From an uncultured Bacteroides sp. (GTDB lineage: Bacteria; Bacteroidota; Bacteroidia; Bacteroidales; Bacteroidaceae): a DNA stretch of 49,739 bases. Under the pieces are notes generated by a model, which was not told the origin of the DNA, ran no database searches, and worked only from the letters and a program-made list of their open reading frames with translations. The stretch covers positions 1 through 49,739 of the forward strand of contig CAMTPA010000013.1 of NCBI GenBank assembly GCA_947074275.1, in the 5' to 3' direction. A program made the position numbers and the translations under genes. Numbering within the stretch: the stretch's first letter is position 1; each line of letters opens with the position of its first letter. Positions 6,762 to 15,560 of this stretch are shown piece by piece.

Positions 6762-8594
6762 TTATAAAGATTGCATATCGTTCAGACGCTTGTAGTAGCC
6801 ATTCAGCTCCAGCAGTTCATCGTGCTTTCCTCGCTCCACAATTTCCCCTTCGTAGAGCACACAAATCTCATCGGCGTTTTTGATGGTAGACAAGCGGTGA
6901 GCTATGGCAATGGTGGTACGTGTCTTCATCAGTCGTTCTAAAGCCTCTTGCACCAATCTTTCCGATTCGGTGTCGAGTGCAGATGTAGCTTCATCGAGAA
7001 TCAAGATAGGCGGATTCTTCAGTATGGCACGAGCTATGCTGATACGCTGACGTTGCCCTCCCGACAGTTTGCCTCCTCTATCGCCAATGTTGGTATTGTA
7101 TCCTTCGGGTTTCTCCATAATGAAATCGTGCGCATTGGCAATCTTTGCAGCCTCTATCACTTGTTCCATTGTGGCATCCTCTACTCCAAAAGCGATGTTA
7201 TTGAAAAAGGTGTCATTAAACAAAATGGCCTCTTGATTTACATTGCCTATAAGTGTGCGCAAATCATTGATACGCACATCTTTTATGTTTACACCATCAA
7301 TACATATTTCACCCTCTTGCACATCGTGATAGCGTGGAAGCAAATCGACCAAAGTAGATTTGCCCGAACCCGACTGGCCTACCAATGCAATGGTTTTGCC
7401 TTTGGCCACTTTCAGGTTGATGTGTTTCAGCACTTCGCGCTTGCCATCGTAGTTGAAACTAATATTCTTGAAATCAATCTCCTTGTTTAAGCCGGCCAAT
7501 CCTTTGGGGTGTTCCACTTCGGTAATGGTATTCTCGGCTTTCAATATTTTGTCTATTCGCTCCATCGAAGCAAGCCCTTTGGGAATAGCATATCCTGCTT
7601 TCGAGAAATCTTTCAATGGGTTGATAACACTATATAAAATCACCATATAGAATATAAAGGTAGGTGCGTCGATGGTGGCATTGTTGCCCAAGATGAGCGA
7701 ACCACCAAACCACAACACAATAACAATGAGAAGCGTGCCCAAGAACTCACTCATCGGGTGTGCCAATGCCTGACGGGTAGCTACTCGGTTGGAAGCATCG
7801 CGAAGCTCATTGCTGCACGTTGCAAAGCGGTCCACCATACGTTTCTCGGCAGTAAATGCTTTGATAACTCGCAATCCGCCCAAAGTTTCTTCGAGCTGTG
7901 ACATTGTGTCGCTCCATTTGGCTTGTGCTTCGTGCGATTGTCGTTTCAGCTTTTTGCCTACCACACCCATTAACCACCCCATACCGGGCAGCACCAAAAT
8001 GGTGAAAAGTGTGAGTTGCCAGCTGGTGATAATGAGCGTACCAAAATAAAACATTATCAGGATGGGATTCTTTATCAGCATATCGAGCGAACTGGTCACT
8101 GAGTTTTCCACTTCGTTCACATCGCCACTCATACGAGCGATAATATCTCCTTTTCGTTCTTCAGAAAAGAAGCCCAAAGGCAGTGCAAGCACTTTGGAAT
8201 ACACCATAATGCGAATATCGCGCACTACTCCCGTGCGAAGCGGAATCATAATAGCGGAAGAACCAAAGTAACAAGAAGTTTTTAGCAATGTCATCACCGC
8301 AAGAAAAAGCCCCAAGAAAAGAAGCGTGAGCGACGCACCGTAAGTACGAATCAGTTCCGACACATAAAAGTAGAAGTTATTCACCGCCGTCTCCTTCAGT
8401 CCTGCACCAGCGTCCCACGGCATAAACTCGTACAGTGTGTTGTCCATCTCGAACAATATTTGAAGAATTGGAATCAGAAGAGTGAAAGAGAAGATGTTGA
8501 ATACGGCAGATAGGATGTTGAGCACAACTGCACCTGCTACGTATTTCTTGTATGGCGACAGGAATCGTCGCATTAGTTGCAGAAATTCTTTCAT
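6762..8594 (-). CDS. ABC exporter, MsbA-like (fused permease and ATPase)
   Basis: 610 residues, the normal size of a half-transporter exporter that works as a homodimer. The N-terminal ~330 residues hold about six membrane helices (VAGAVVLNILSAVFNIFSF is the first). The nucleotide-binding domain has Walker A GQSGSGKST, Q-loop region GNVNQEAILF, signature LSGGQRQ, Walker B ILILDEATSALD and the H-loop AHRLST. Such proteins flip lipid A-core or other lipids across the inner membrane. The surrounding LPS-type transferase genes favour that role, although drug or lipid export cannot be excluded. It is the first gene of a two-gene unit with the barrel protein downstream. Confidence 0.88.
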   Translation of the reverse strand: MKEFLQLMRRFLSPYKKYVAGAVVLNILSAVFNIFSFTLLIPILQILFEMDNTLYEFMPWDAGAGLKETAVNNFYFYVSELIRTYGASLTLLFLGLFLAVMTLLKTSCYFGSSAIMIPLRTGVVRDIRIMVYSKVLALPLGFFSEERKGDIIARMSGDVNEVENSVTSSLDMLIKNPILIMFYFGTLIITSWQLTLFTILVLPGMGWLMGVVGKKLKRQSHEAQAKWSDTMSQLEETLGGLRVIKAFTAEKRMVDRFATCSNELRDASNRVATRQALAHPMSEFLGTLLIVIVLWFGGSLILGNNATIDAPTFIFYMVILYSVINPLKDFSKAGYAIPKGLASMERIDKILKAENTITEVEHPKGLAGLNKEIDFKNISFNYDGKREVLKHINLKVAKGKTIALVGQSGSGKSTLVDLLPRYHDVQEGEICIDGVNIKDVRINDLRTLIGNVNQEAILFNDTFFNNIAFGVEDATMEQVIEAAKIANAHDFIMEKPEGYNTNIGDRGGKLSGGQRQRISIARAILKNPPILILDEATSALDTESERLVQEALERLMKTRTTIAIAHRLSTIKNADEICVLYEGEIVERGKHDELLELNGYYKRLNDMQSL

Positions 8595-8634
8595 TATAAT
8601 AGTTTGCGATATAAATGTAAACGTTTCAGGGTGA

Positions 8635-8642
8635 CAAAGATA
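8635..8642 (-). promoter_or_regulatory. -7 element (TATCTTTG) for the ABC exporter unit
   Basis: A perfect TAnnTTTG on the minus strand, 40 bp upstream of the ATG at 8594. Confidence 0.5.
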
Positions 8643-8724
8643 TACGAAATAAATCGAAATGTCAGTATAGGAATATGGAAATCAGCAAACTGTTAACACA
8701 AAGAACACTGTTGATTCTTGTTTA

Positions 8725-9660
8725 TCAATGAAGCTTTGAGATGTTAAACACCCTATCGAATGAATAAATAAAAAGAGAACGAAATCTTTTTATTGCGAGT
8801 TGCGGATATAGGTCATACACCCTGTTTGGTAGTTTTACATTTTGCTTTGATGCTTTGTATAAACGCTTGACGACTCGCCCCATCACAACACTACGTTGAT
8901 ATGACGATAGGCTGAGCAGACTTGACACATAGTCGATAACAGCGTAACCTTCTAAAAAATAAAGTCCCTCCTTTTCTGCTGCTGGCGACACCTTGTTGGA
9001 GTGTTGACGAAAAAAGTTAAGCTTTTCATTGATTCGTATCACATCTCCTTGTCGAGCTATTTCAACCCAGAAAAGCCAATCGCCGCAGTATTTAAAATCG
9101 ACGTATTTGCTACTTGCTGCAAAAAAACACTCTTTTTTGAAAACAACCATACTGGCGTTGTATATACCGTTTTTCCAGAGCATTTGTTTTTGCAAAAAAT
9201 CGCCACTTGCAAAAGTTGAAAAAAGAGGGGTATTATTCGAGTATTTGTCCCAATCTAAATCTATCGAACATCCATCTTCATCAACCATCTCCGACCCAGT
9301 AAAAGCAATCACCGAGTTTGGTCTATTTTCCAGCAGTGAAACAGTGCGAAGCAAAAAATTCACATCAGCAAAATCGTCACTCTCGGCAATCCATATATAC
9401 TTACCTGCTGATAATTGCAGCCCTTTTCGCCACTGCTTAAATGTTGACCCACTATTTTGCTCATTAAGTACGATGTGCGATACAAAGGGATTGTCTCGAT
9501 AGCTTTCTAATATTTCACGACTATTGTCAGGCGAACAATCGTCGAGCAGTATTAATTCAAAATTGGTGAAACTTTGATTTAATACGCTATCAATTCTTTT
9601 CTTTAAATATAATTGATGATTGTAATTGGGAATGATAACAGAAACAAGGGGCGCAATCAT
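8725..9660 (-). CDS. Family 2 glycosyltransferase
   Basis: 311 residues. The GT-A nucleotide-sugar fold is clear at the N terminus: VSVIIPNYNH, then LILLDDCSPDNS. WIAESDDFAD near residue 95 supplies the metal-binding DxD equivalent. The C-terminal third carries no hallmark I can assign, so donor and acceptor are unknown. Its ATG overlaps the stop of the upstream glycosyltransferase by 4 nt (ATGA at 9657-9660), indicating translational coupling. It acts in the cytoplasm on a lipid-linked glycan, most likely LPS core or O-antigen, judging by its neighbours. Confidence 0.88.
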   Translation of the reverse strand: MIAPLVSVIIPNYNHQLYLKKRIDSVLNQSFTNFELILLDDCSPDNSREILESYRDNPFVSHIVLNEQNSGSTFKQWRKGLQLSAGKYIWIAESDDFADVNFLLRTVSLLENRPNSVIAFTGSEMVDEDGCSIDLDWDKYSNNTPLFSTFASGDFLQKQMLWKNGIYNASMVVFKKECFFAASSKYVDFKYCGDWLFWVEIARQGDVIRINEKLNFFRQHSNKVSPAAEKEGLYFLEGYAVIDYVSSLLSLSSYQRSVVMGRVVKRLYKASKQNVKLPNRVYDLYPQLAIKRFRSLFIYSFDRVFNISKLH

Positions 9661-10457
9661 TGCAGATACTTATTTATACCATTCTCACATTGTGTCAAAC
9701 GGTTGGCCTTCACTTTGTTCAAAGCATCTATATGGAAATGTTCGCTTTCTCTGCACGATTCACGATGCCACAAATGATATACGATACCACCCATTTTCAA
9801 TGCTTTCTTTTTGACACCCAAAAAGTGAAGCCTATAAGCCATTTCGCTATCCTCGTGTCCCCATTGTTTTAGGTCTTCGTTATATCCATTGACCGAAACT
9901 ATATCGCTGCGCCAAAATGCCAAGTTACACCCACGCATATGGCCTATATCTTTAGCATAACGCTCTGCAAGATAGTTTCGTAGCATTTTTGAACGGACAC
10001 CATTTAAAACAAAAGCGGGTTTGTATTCGAGTATGTTTATTTTTAAGCTAATGTCGGTAAGCAAACGATTGGTCACCAATGGGCCTATCTTTGTTCTGCT
10101 ACCGCAAATGAAATATCCTTTTTGACTTATTTTTATATGGTCTTCAACAAAGTGGCGTTCCATAATCACATCGCCGTCAATTTGAATAATGTAATCACCG
10201 GTAGATTGAGCAATTGCTTTGTTGCGAATAGCACTAAGTCTAAATCCGTCATCCTCTTGCCAAACGTGAATAATAGGGACTGTTATCACTTCTCTAAAGC
10301 TATCAATAAGTTCACGAGTGTCTTCGGTAGAACCATCATCAGCAACAACAATCTCATCGGGCATCACAGTCTGCTGTGAAGCACTCAGCAAGCATAAACG
10401 AAGGGCATCTTTCCAATTGTAGGTAGAGATTAGCAAAGTAACTTTCTTTTTATCCAT
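9657..10457 (-). CDS. Family 2 glycosyltransferase with C-terminal galactosyltransferase-type domain
   Basis: 266 residues. The N-terminal GT-A half has VTLLISTYNW, VVADDGSTEDT and the DxD-type motif QIDGDVIM near residue 97. The C-terminal half contains RGCNLAFWRSD and NGYNEDLKQWGHEDSEMAYR, the pattern of the GT-7C domain found in chondroitin-type and beta-1,4-galactosyltransferase-like enzymes. The substrate is unknown. It is the first gene of a coupled pair with the glycosyltransferase that overlaps its end. Confidence 0.88.
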   Translation of the reverse strand: MDKKKVTLLISTYNWKDALRLCLLSASQQTVMPDEIVVADDGSTEDTRELIDSFREVITVPIIHVWQEDDGFRLSAIRNKAIAQSTGDYIIQIDGDVIMERHFVEDHIKISQKGYFICGSRTKIGPLVTNRLLTDISLKINILEYKPAFVLNGVRSKMLRNYLAERYAKDIGHMRGCNLAFWRSDIVSVNGYNEDLKQWGHEDSEMAYRLHFLGVKKKALKMGGIVYHLWHRESCRESEHFHIDALNKVKANRLTQCENGINKYLQ

Positions 10458-10588
10458 AGTTTATTGCATATAGGATTACAGAAACAGCTTTCATTTTCTC
10501 AGGAAAATAAAGATTGCTTCTTTTTTCTTTGTATAAAATAAGTCTAATTCGTCTTCTAATTCATAGACATTCTTGTCTATAAGTTTTG

Positions 10589-10596
10589 CAAAACTA
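10589..10596 (-). promoter_or_regulatory. -7 element (TAGTTTTG) for the glycosyltransferase pair
   Basis: A perfect TAnnTTTG on the minus strand, about 130 bp upstream of the ATG at 10457. The implied leader contains a small hairpin (ATAGACA/TGTCTAT, 10563-10580). Confidence 0.45.
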
Positions 10597-10639
10597 ATAA
10601 TAAAAAGCTGATTAATTAATCAACAAGTTCATTTCTTTG

Positions 10640-10647
10640 TATATTTG
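10640..10647 (+). promoter_or_regulatory. -7 element (TATATTTG) for the glycosyltransferase at 10679
   Basis: A perfect TAnnTTTG, 31 bp upstream of the ATG at 10679. It sits inside the longer in-frame extension beginning at 10637 and so argues for the shorter protein. Confidence 0.5.
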
Positions 10648-10678
10648 TAAAATCTATTTATATAAAAAAACATTTCAG

Positions 10679-11455
10679 ATGGAAATTTCTATAATTATTA
10701 ACACGTACAATGCTTCAAAGCATCTGCGAGAAGTAGTTAAATCAGCACAGGGTTTTAACGAAACAATCATCTGTGACATGGAAAGCACGGACGACACCGT
10801 AGCGATTGCCAAAGAGTTGGGATGCAAAGTTGTCATATTCCCCAAGAACAATTGCACCATTGTTGAACCAGCTCGGAATTTCGCCATATCACAAGCAAAA
10901 GGGCCTTGGGTGTTGGTTGTAGATGCCGACGAAATTATACCTCCCCAATTAAAAGAGTATTTATATCAAAGAATCAAGCAGCCCAATTGCCCATCAGGGC
11001 TTTATATCCCACGAAAAAACTACTTTATGGGTACCTTTATGAGGTGTTTCTACCCCGATCATCTGCTTCGCTTTTTCAAGAAAGAGGGAACCGTGTGGCC
11101 ACCTATCATACATTCAATACCCCTTGTGCAAGGAGATATTGAACGAATCCCAGCTAAACGCGAGGAGCTGGCATTGATACACCTTGCAGATGATTCTGTA
11201 ACCGAAATTATACGTAAGTTTAATGACTATACCGACAATGAGATAGAAAGAAAGAAGCATAAAAATTATGGAGTTGCAGCTTTGTTTCACCGTCCATTTG
11301 TTCGTTTTTTCAAAGCCTACATAATAAAGGGAGGAATCAAAGATGGAAAAGAAGGCTTTATTCGTGCAATGCTCGATGGTTATTATCAATTTCTAATGGT
11401 GTCTAAAATCATAGAGCAGCGCAAGAAAGACAATAAGAAAAAGCAACTGCAATAA
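10679..11455 (+). CDS. Family 2 glycosyltransferase, WaaE/KdtX-like
   Basis: 258 residues. ISIIINTYNASKHL and IICDMESTDDTVAIA start the GT-A fold. WVLVVDADEIIPPQL holds the DxD motif, and YIPRKNYFMGTFMRCFYPDHLLRFFKK is the segment typical of the WaaE-like branch that adds a beta-linked sugar to LPS core. The Lys/Arg-rich tail (IEQRKKDNKKKQLQ) may contact the membrane. The start at 10679 is favoured over the upstream in-frame ATG at 10637 because the family begins at MEISIIINTYN and a promoter element intervenes. Downstream lies the broken glycosyltransferase gene at 11646. Confidence 0.88.
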   Translation: MEISIIINTYNASKHLREVVKSAQGFNETIICDMESTDDTVAIAKELGCKVVIFPKNNCTIVEPARNFAISQAKGPWVLVVDADEIIPPQLKEYLYQRIKQPNCPSGLYIPRKNYFMGTFMRCFYPDHLLRFFKKEGTVWPPIIHSIPLVQGDIERIPAKREELALIHLADDSVTEIIRKFNDYTDNEIERKKHKNYGVAALFHRPFVRFFKAYIIKGGIKDGKEGFIRAMLDGYYQFLMVSKIIEQRKKDNKKKQLQ

Positions 11456-11789
11456 CAATGTAGCGATTTATCATACCCTTTCCTTTTAAAACATATGCCG
11501 CAAGTGACCCACTTATTTTGCTTATCGATTTATACACTTTAATAAGCCGCTTGTTTGTGTGATGCTGACGCAGCAAGTGACACCTAACTGTATAAATATA
11601 GCAACAAAATGATTTTCTGAGATTGATTCCTAACAAAGCTTACCTATGATTGAGAAAAATATTCTAATTGCGATCCCCCACTTGCCATATCCTATTGATA
11701 GTGGTGGAGCACAATCTTAGTTTATGAAGGGGTTGCCCTGAAGCGTCGTTTTATCCACCATTATCATCCATATTAATTTTTTCAAATAA
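11456..11789. other. 334-bp region with a gene remnant
   Basis: No intact gene is seen. The right half (11646-11776) is the decayed glycosyltransferase described separately. The left half (11456-11645) shows nothing I can assign. Confidence 0.6.
11646..11776 (+). pseudogene. Remnant of a family 4-type glycosyltransferase
   Basis: The ATG at 11646 opens a 24-residue frame, MIEKNILIAIPHLPYPIDSG then GAQS and a TAG at 11718. The P.LPYP.DSGGAQ signature is the N terminus of GT-B family 4 enzymes. Shifting frame just before the stop gives LVYEGVALKRRFIHHYHPY and TAA at 11774, which could be the gene's C terminus. The simplest reading is a large internal deletion joining the two ends. The N-terminal assignment is fairly secure; the C-terminal part is an inference. 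Confidence 0.55.
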
Positions 11790-12578
11790 ATGAAGACCCA
11801 TCAAGTAAAAATTATCACTCCCATACACAAATCCAAACTATCGGTGATGGAGAAGAGCGCACTCTTAAACAATATGAGTACACTGTCTGGCTATCCGCAC
11901 ATTCTATTAAAGCCTATCGGCCTTGACATTACAGATATTATTAGTGAGCTTCCCCCACACGAAGTTGTAGAGGTGAGTGATGAATGGATAGGAAAGAAAA
12001 ACGGAATAGCTGGCTACAACAAGATGATGTTGTCGAAAGAGTTCTACCAGTTGTTCGATGACTCTGAATACATTTTAATATGCCACCTCGATGCTTGGAT
12101 ATTTCGCGATGAACTTAGTGCGTGGTGCAGCAAAGGCTACGACTGCATCGCCCCTACTTGGATTCGACGCAAAGTGTACGATTTGCCACTTCTAAGCACC
12201 TATTTTTCCTTGAAAAAACTACTGACTAAAAAAGATGGTAAAATCATAAAAGAAGATATATATAACAAAGTGGGTAACGGGGGGTTATCGCTGCGAAAGG
12301 TAGATAGTTTTATAAACGGCTGTCAACAGTATAAAAACACTATCGAGCGGTTCATACAAAAACGTCATCATCTGTCGAATGAAGATGTGTTTTGGGCAAT
12401 CGTACCTACTTCTTTTTCTTATCCCACACTCGACGAAGCACTTGCCTTTGGATTTGACACCAACCCCAGCTATTGTTTAAAGCAAACAAATGGGGCACTA
12501 CCATTTGGGTGCCATAGCTGGAACAAACCTCGCTATTATAAATTCTGGAAACAGTATATCAAAACACATGTAGACTAA
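11790..12578 (+). CDS. DUF5672 family protein (glycosyltransferase-like)
   Basis: 262 residues. It has the hallmarks I associate with DUF5672: GYNKMMLSKEFYQLF, YILICHLDAWIFRDEL (aspartate-containing centre), WCSKGYDCIAPTW and VGNGGLSLRKV, followed by SNEDVFW. These resemble GT-A features (a DxD-like HLDAW and a glycine-rich acceptor loop), so sugar transfer is likely, but substrate and linkage are unknown. It lies among polysaccharide genes directly after the broken glycosyltransferase. Its stop codon overlaps the stop of the opposite-strand fucosyltransferase (CTAA, 12575-12578). Confidence 0.8.
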   Translation: MKTHQVKIITPIHKSKLSVMEKSALLNNMSTLSGYPHILLKPIGLDITDIISELPPHEVVEVSDEWIGKKNGIAGYNKMMLSKEFYQLFDDSEYILICHLDAWIFRDELSAWCSKGYDCIAPTWIRRKVYDLPLLSTYFSLKKLLTKKDGKIIKEDIYNKVGNGGLSLRKVDSFINGCQQYKNTIERFIQKRHHLSNEDVFWAIVPTSFSYPTLDEALAFGFDTNPSYCLKQTNGALPFGCHSWNKPRYYKFWKQYIKTHVD

Positions 12579-13387
12579 ACACCCATAAATAAGTCTTCAA
12601 AATAGCGAAAGCTACTCAGCGTGAGCGGCGCATCTTTGTCTTCTAAATGATACAAAGGCACGTGGCGATAGAATGAAGCAACCAACGAAAAAGTGCTTTT
12701 TGCACCAATGATGTAGTCGCACTGCGACAGCAGGTAAAGGTCTTCAATCTCGCTGCCTCTGAACAGATGTATATGAGGTGTGCCCAATGCAGTGCGGTAC
12801 TTCTCCACATCGAGTGCCTTGTCGTTGGTGCAGATAAATACGGATACTTGCTTGTCGTGAAACTGACCCATAAACTCACGGATGTTGCGGATGTAAACGT
12901 CATCATCGAAGAAGTATTTACCACCCAAAAAGCGTGCATAGTCTCCTCGGCGGATGTGTACAGCCAAGCGTATGTCCGATTGCTCGCAAGAGGCAAGGTA
13001 TTTGTCGACTGGAAGTTTGTATTTGGACAGAATGGCAAATTGCTCTCTTATCTCATCTTCGTATTTGAAAAATAGTTCGGGGTGGCGAAAGCCCCAACCG
13101 CTGATGCCTATCAGCTTGTCTTTTTTGAGGGCTTCAACATCTTGTGGTGTCACCTCGTGAGCATATTCCAACCACAAATGCTTTATGGCGTGCGTGTTGA
13201 TGAGCGATTTCGCAAAAAGGTATGAACCCCAGTTGTGATCGCTTCGCTTACACAGTTCAAAATACTGGTATTTGTAAGAGAAACGCATCGAGATTACTTT
13301 TTTCCCGTTTTCGCGTCCCCAAGCATAAATGTGCGCATATTGCAATATATTATTACACATCTGCCCGTATCCTTTAACAAAAATCAT
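12575..13387 (-). CDS. GT11-like alpha-1,2-fucosyltransferase
   Basis: 270 residues. It starts with GQMCNNILQYAHIYAWG, the N-terminal motif of bacterial GT11-type enzymes (G.GNQ.FQYA-like), and contains the GDP-fucose-binding HIRRGDY motif near residue 143. C-terminal peptides SVFICTNDKALD and CDYIIGAKSTFSLVASFY match the donor-binding end of the fold. It would transfer fucose to a surface glycan in the cytoplasm. The first motif is atypical (GQMCNN instead of GLGNQMFQ), so the exact acceptor and linkage are uncertain. It has its own promoter (13487-13494) and converges with the DUF5672 gene. Confidence 0.8.
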   Translation of the reverse strand: MIFVKGYGQMCNNILQYAHIYAWGRENGKKVISMRFSYKYQYFELCKRSDHNWGSYLFAKSLINTHAIKHLWLEYAHEVTPQDVEALKKDKLIGISGWGFRHPELFFKYEDEIREQFAILSKYKLPVDKYLASCEQSDIRLAVHIRRGDYARFLGGKYFFDDDVYIRNIREFMGQFHDKQVSVFICTNDKALDVEKYRTALGTPHIHLFRGSEIEDLYLLSQCDYIIGAKSTFSLVASFYRHVPLYHLEDKDAPLTLSSFRYFEDLFMGV

Positions 13388-13486
13388 TCCATTCGTTTTT
13401 TAGTAGTTCAAAAACAACAAACTGCCACAACACACTCATTATCAATGCACAACAGATGTGACAGCCGACAACCTCAAACAGCAGTG

Positions 13487-13494
13487 CAAATATA
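13487..13494 (-). promoter_or_regulatory. -7 element (TATATTTG) for the fucosyltransferase
   Basis: A perfect TAnnTTTG on the minus strand, 99 bp upstream of the ATG at 13387, in the 126-bp gap before the LtaS-like gene's end. Confidence 0.45.
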
Positions 13495-13513
13495 GTGAAA
13501 TATCATTATAACG

Positions 13514-15445
13514 CTACTCCATCGTCATCCGATCGCCATTCATTCGCTCCATATATTGCTGAACAATCGCTTTCAGCTCCAGTTCCATTTTTTGTTGCTC
13601 ATCTACTTTGCCTAATAGATTTTCTTTGAGCAGCTTGTCGGTTTTGAAGGCATAGATAGCAATCGTTTTTTCACCATCAAATTGCAACATATAGTCGCCC
13701 TTGAAATATTGATAGACACCGTTGTTGTGATTCACAGCAAAATGTTTTTCATCGGGTGTGTTTAGCAAATCGTTCCCAAAGGCCACGTAGGGCATATCAT
13801 AGCCCAAATAGCCCAACACGGTAGGCATTATATCGGCTTGCTGCGCTATGGTTTCTCGCCTACCCTGCAAATCGCCATCGGGGGTATAAAAAATAATGGG
13901 CACAGCATATCTACCTGCATCGGTCATATATTCAGGATAGTGCGACTGGTTGGTGTGATCGGCCGTGAGCACAAAGAGTGTGTTGTCAAACCACGGTTGG
14001 CGAGAAGCATTGTCGAAGAAACGCCTAAGAGCATTGTCGGAATAGAGCACGCACTTATGAATTTCGAGCGGCCCTTCGGGAAATACACCGTTGTAGCGTT
14101 CGGGTATTTTATACGGATGATGCGAAGATGCAGTGAATATGCCTACCGAGAATGGTTGGGGAAATGTGCCTATTTTGTCGGCAAAATATTGCATAAACTC
14201 CTCGTCCCATATAGCCCAATTGCCATCGAAATCGGCATCGTTGTTGTAGTCTTCTCTGCCGAAATATTCGGGATAGCCCACCGCACGGGCATAGGCCTGA
14301 AAGCCCATTGAGCCATTACGCGCGCCGTGAAAGAAAGCGGTGTAATACCCCTTCTTCTTCAATTCGCCACCAATGCCCGACAACTTGTTTAAGGAGGCAG
14401 GGGTCAAGAAAAACGGCTCAACAAATCGTGGGATGCTCGATAGTACAGAGGGTAGCCCATCAATGCTTTGTTGTCCATTGGCAAAAGTATGTTCAAAAGT
14501 CAAACTATGGTTTATCAACGAATCTAAGAATGGGGTGTATCCTTGGTATGTTCCGTCTTCCAAATCTTTGTTGAGCGAACCGAAATACTCTTTGCCAAAA
14601 CTCTCTAAAACAAGCACTACCACATTTTTATCTCGAAAGGGCACACTGTCGTTGGGGTAATGAACGGGAGTAAACACAGCCTCCATTTCGGCTACGCCGC
14701 TAAAATAATTGGGCACCACAAAGGGTTTCTTGCCAAACGTGCGATAGATGGAAAATGGCGTATTGAGCACAATAGCCGTTTCGGCGGGACGATTTACGTA
14801 TTGATTGGCGTTGCTGATGGTAATGGGTCGCACATCGCGCCCTATTCCTCCTCGCATACCAAAAATGGTGAGCGGTGTGCAGATGAGTAAAGCGAGTGTA
14901 TAGATGATATAATATGCCGCCAATTGTCCGTGAGGCTGCACTTTAGGAGTTCGATATAGCTTGAACAACCCATAGGCCAGCAAAGCAGCTATCAGCACCA
15001 AATACCAGTGTTTTATCATTTCAATGCCAAAGATGCCTATCAAGTTGTCTTCATTGGCAAACTGCCCAAACACGGAGGCAGTAGTGCGCCGACCCGAATA
15101 TTGAAAATAGACGGTATCTATCAAGTTCATACAAATGATAATCATATTGGAAACCACAAAAAGCCATTTCAGTACTCGTTGGTAGGCTGGGTTTTCTTTT
15201 AGATGGAAAGGGAAAAGCATCAACACCATATAGAGTATGTTGGTGTAGAAAATGGCAGATGTATCGAAGAGAAGCCCTCCTTTAAACATCTCCACGAAGT
15301 GAGCGAAAGTTAAATCGGGGTAATAGGAGTAATTGACCCACAAAAAAAGAATGCGGCAAAATGAGAAGCAAACAAAAACCATTAGCAGATTGAAAATCAT
15401 CGCTAATGGCCCCATTAATATTGTCTTAAAACGACTGTGATTCAT
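13514..15445 (-). CDS. LtaS/EptA-like membrane phosphotransferase (sulfatase fold)
   Basis: 643 residues. The first ~200 hold about five membrane helices (MIFNLLMVFVCFSFCRILFL is the first). The rest is a periplasmic alkaline-phosphatase-like domain: VVVLVLESFGKEYFG with metal ligand Glu281, ANGQQSIDGLPS with the probable nucleophile Ser327 where Gram-positive LtaS has Thr, and LTADHTNQSHYPE with further Asp/His ligands. Members move phosphoglycerol or phosphoethanolamine from phospholipids to surface glycans. In a Gram-negative Bacteroidales envelope, modification of LPS or another glycolipid is more likely than teichoic acid synthesis. It has its own promoter at 15484-15491. Confidence 0.88.
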   Translation of the reverse strand: MNHSRFKTILMGPLAMIFNLLMVFVCFSFCRILFLWVNYSYYPDLTFAHFVEMFKGGLLFDTSAIFYTNILYMVLMLFPFHLKENPAYQRVLKWLFVVSNMIIICMNLIDTVYFQYSGRRTTASVFGQFANEDNLIGIFGIEMIKHWYLVLIAALLAYGLFKLYRTPKVQPHGQLAAYYIIYTLALLICTPLTIFGMRGGIGRDVRPITISNANQYVNRPAETAIVLNTPFSIYRTFGKKPFVVPNYFSGVAEMEAVFTPVHYPNDSVPFRDKNVVVLVLESFGKEYFGSLNKDLEDGTYQGYTPFLDSLINHSLTFEHTFANGQQSIDGLPSVLSSIPRFVEPFFLTPASLNKLSGIGGELKKKGYYTAFFHGARNGSMGFQAYARAVGYPEYFGREDYNNDADFDGNWAIWDEEFMQYFADKIGTFPQPFSVGIFTASSHHPYKIPERYNGVFPEGPLEIHKCVLYSDNALRRFFDNASRQPWFDNTLFVLTADHTNQSHYPEYMTDAGRYAVPIIFYTPDGDLQGRRETIAQQADIMPTVLGYLGYDMPYVAFGNDLLNTPDEKHFAVNHNNGVYQYFKGDYMLQFDGEKTIAIYAFKTDKLLKENLLGKVDEQQKMELELKAIVQQYMERMNGDRMTME

Positions 15446-15483
15446 ATTTTAATACTATTGTCATTACTATTTAATATAGATGA

Positions 15484-15491
15484 CAAAAGTA
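15484..15491 (-). promoter_or_regulatory. -7 element (TACTTTTG) for the LtaS-like gene
   Basis: A perfect TAnnTTTG on the minus strand, 38 bp upstream of the ATG at 15445. Confidence 0.5.
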
Positions 15492-15560
15492 AGAATAAAA
15501 CCACGATTACAATATGCTTACTACCAAATCTTTGACTTTTTATCAAAGATTTGAGAGGTG

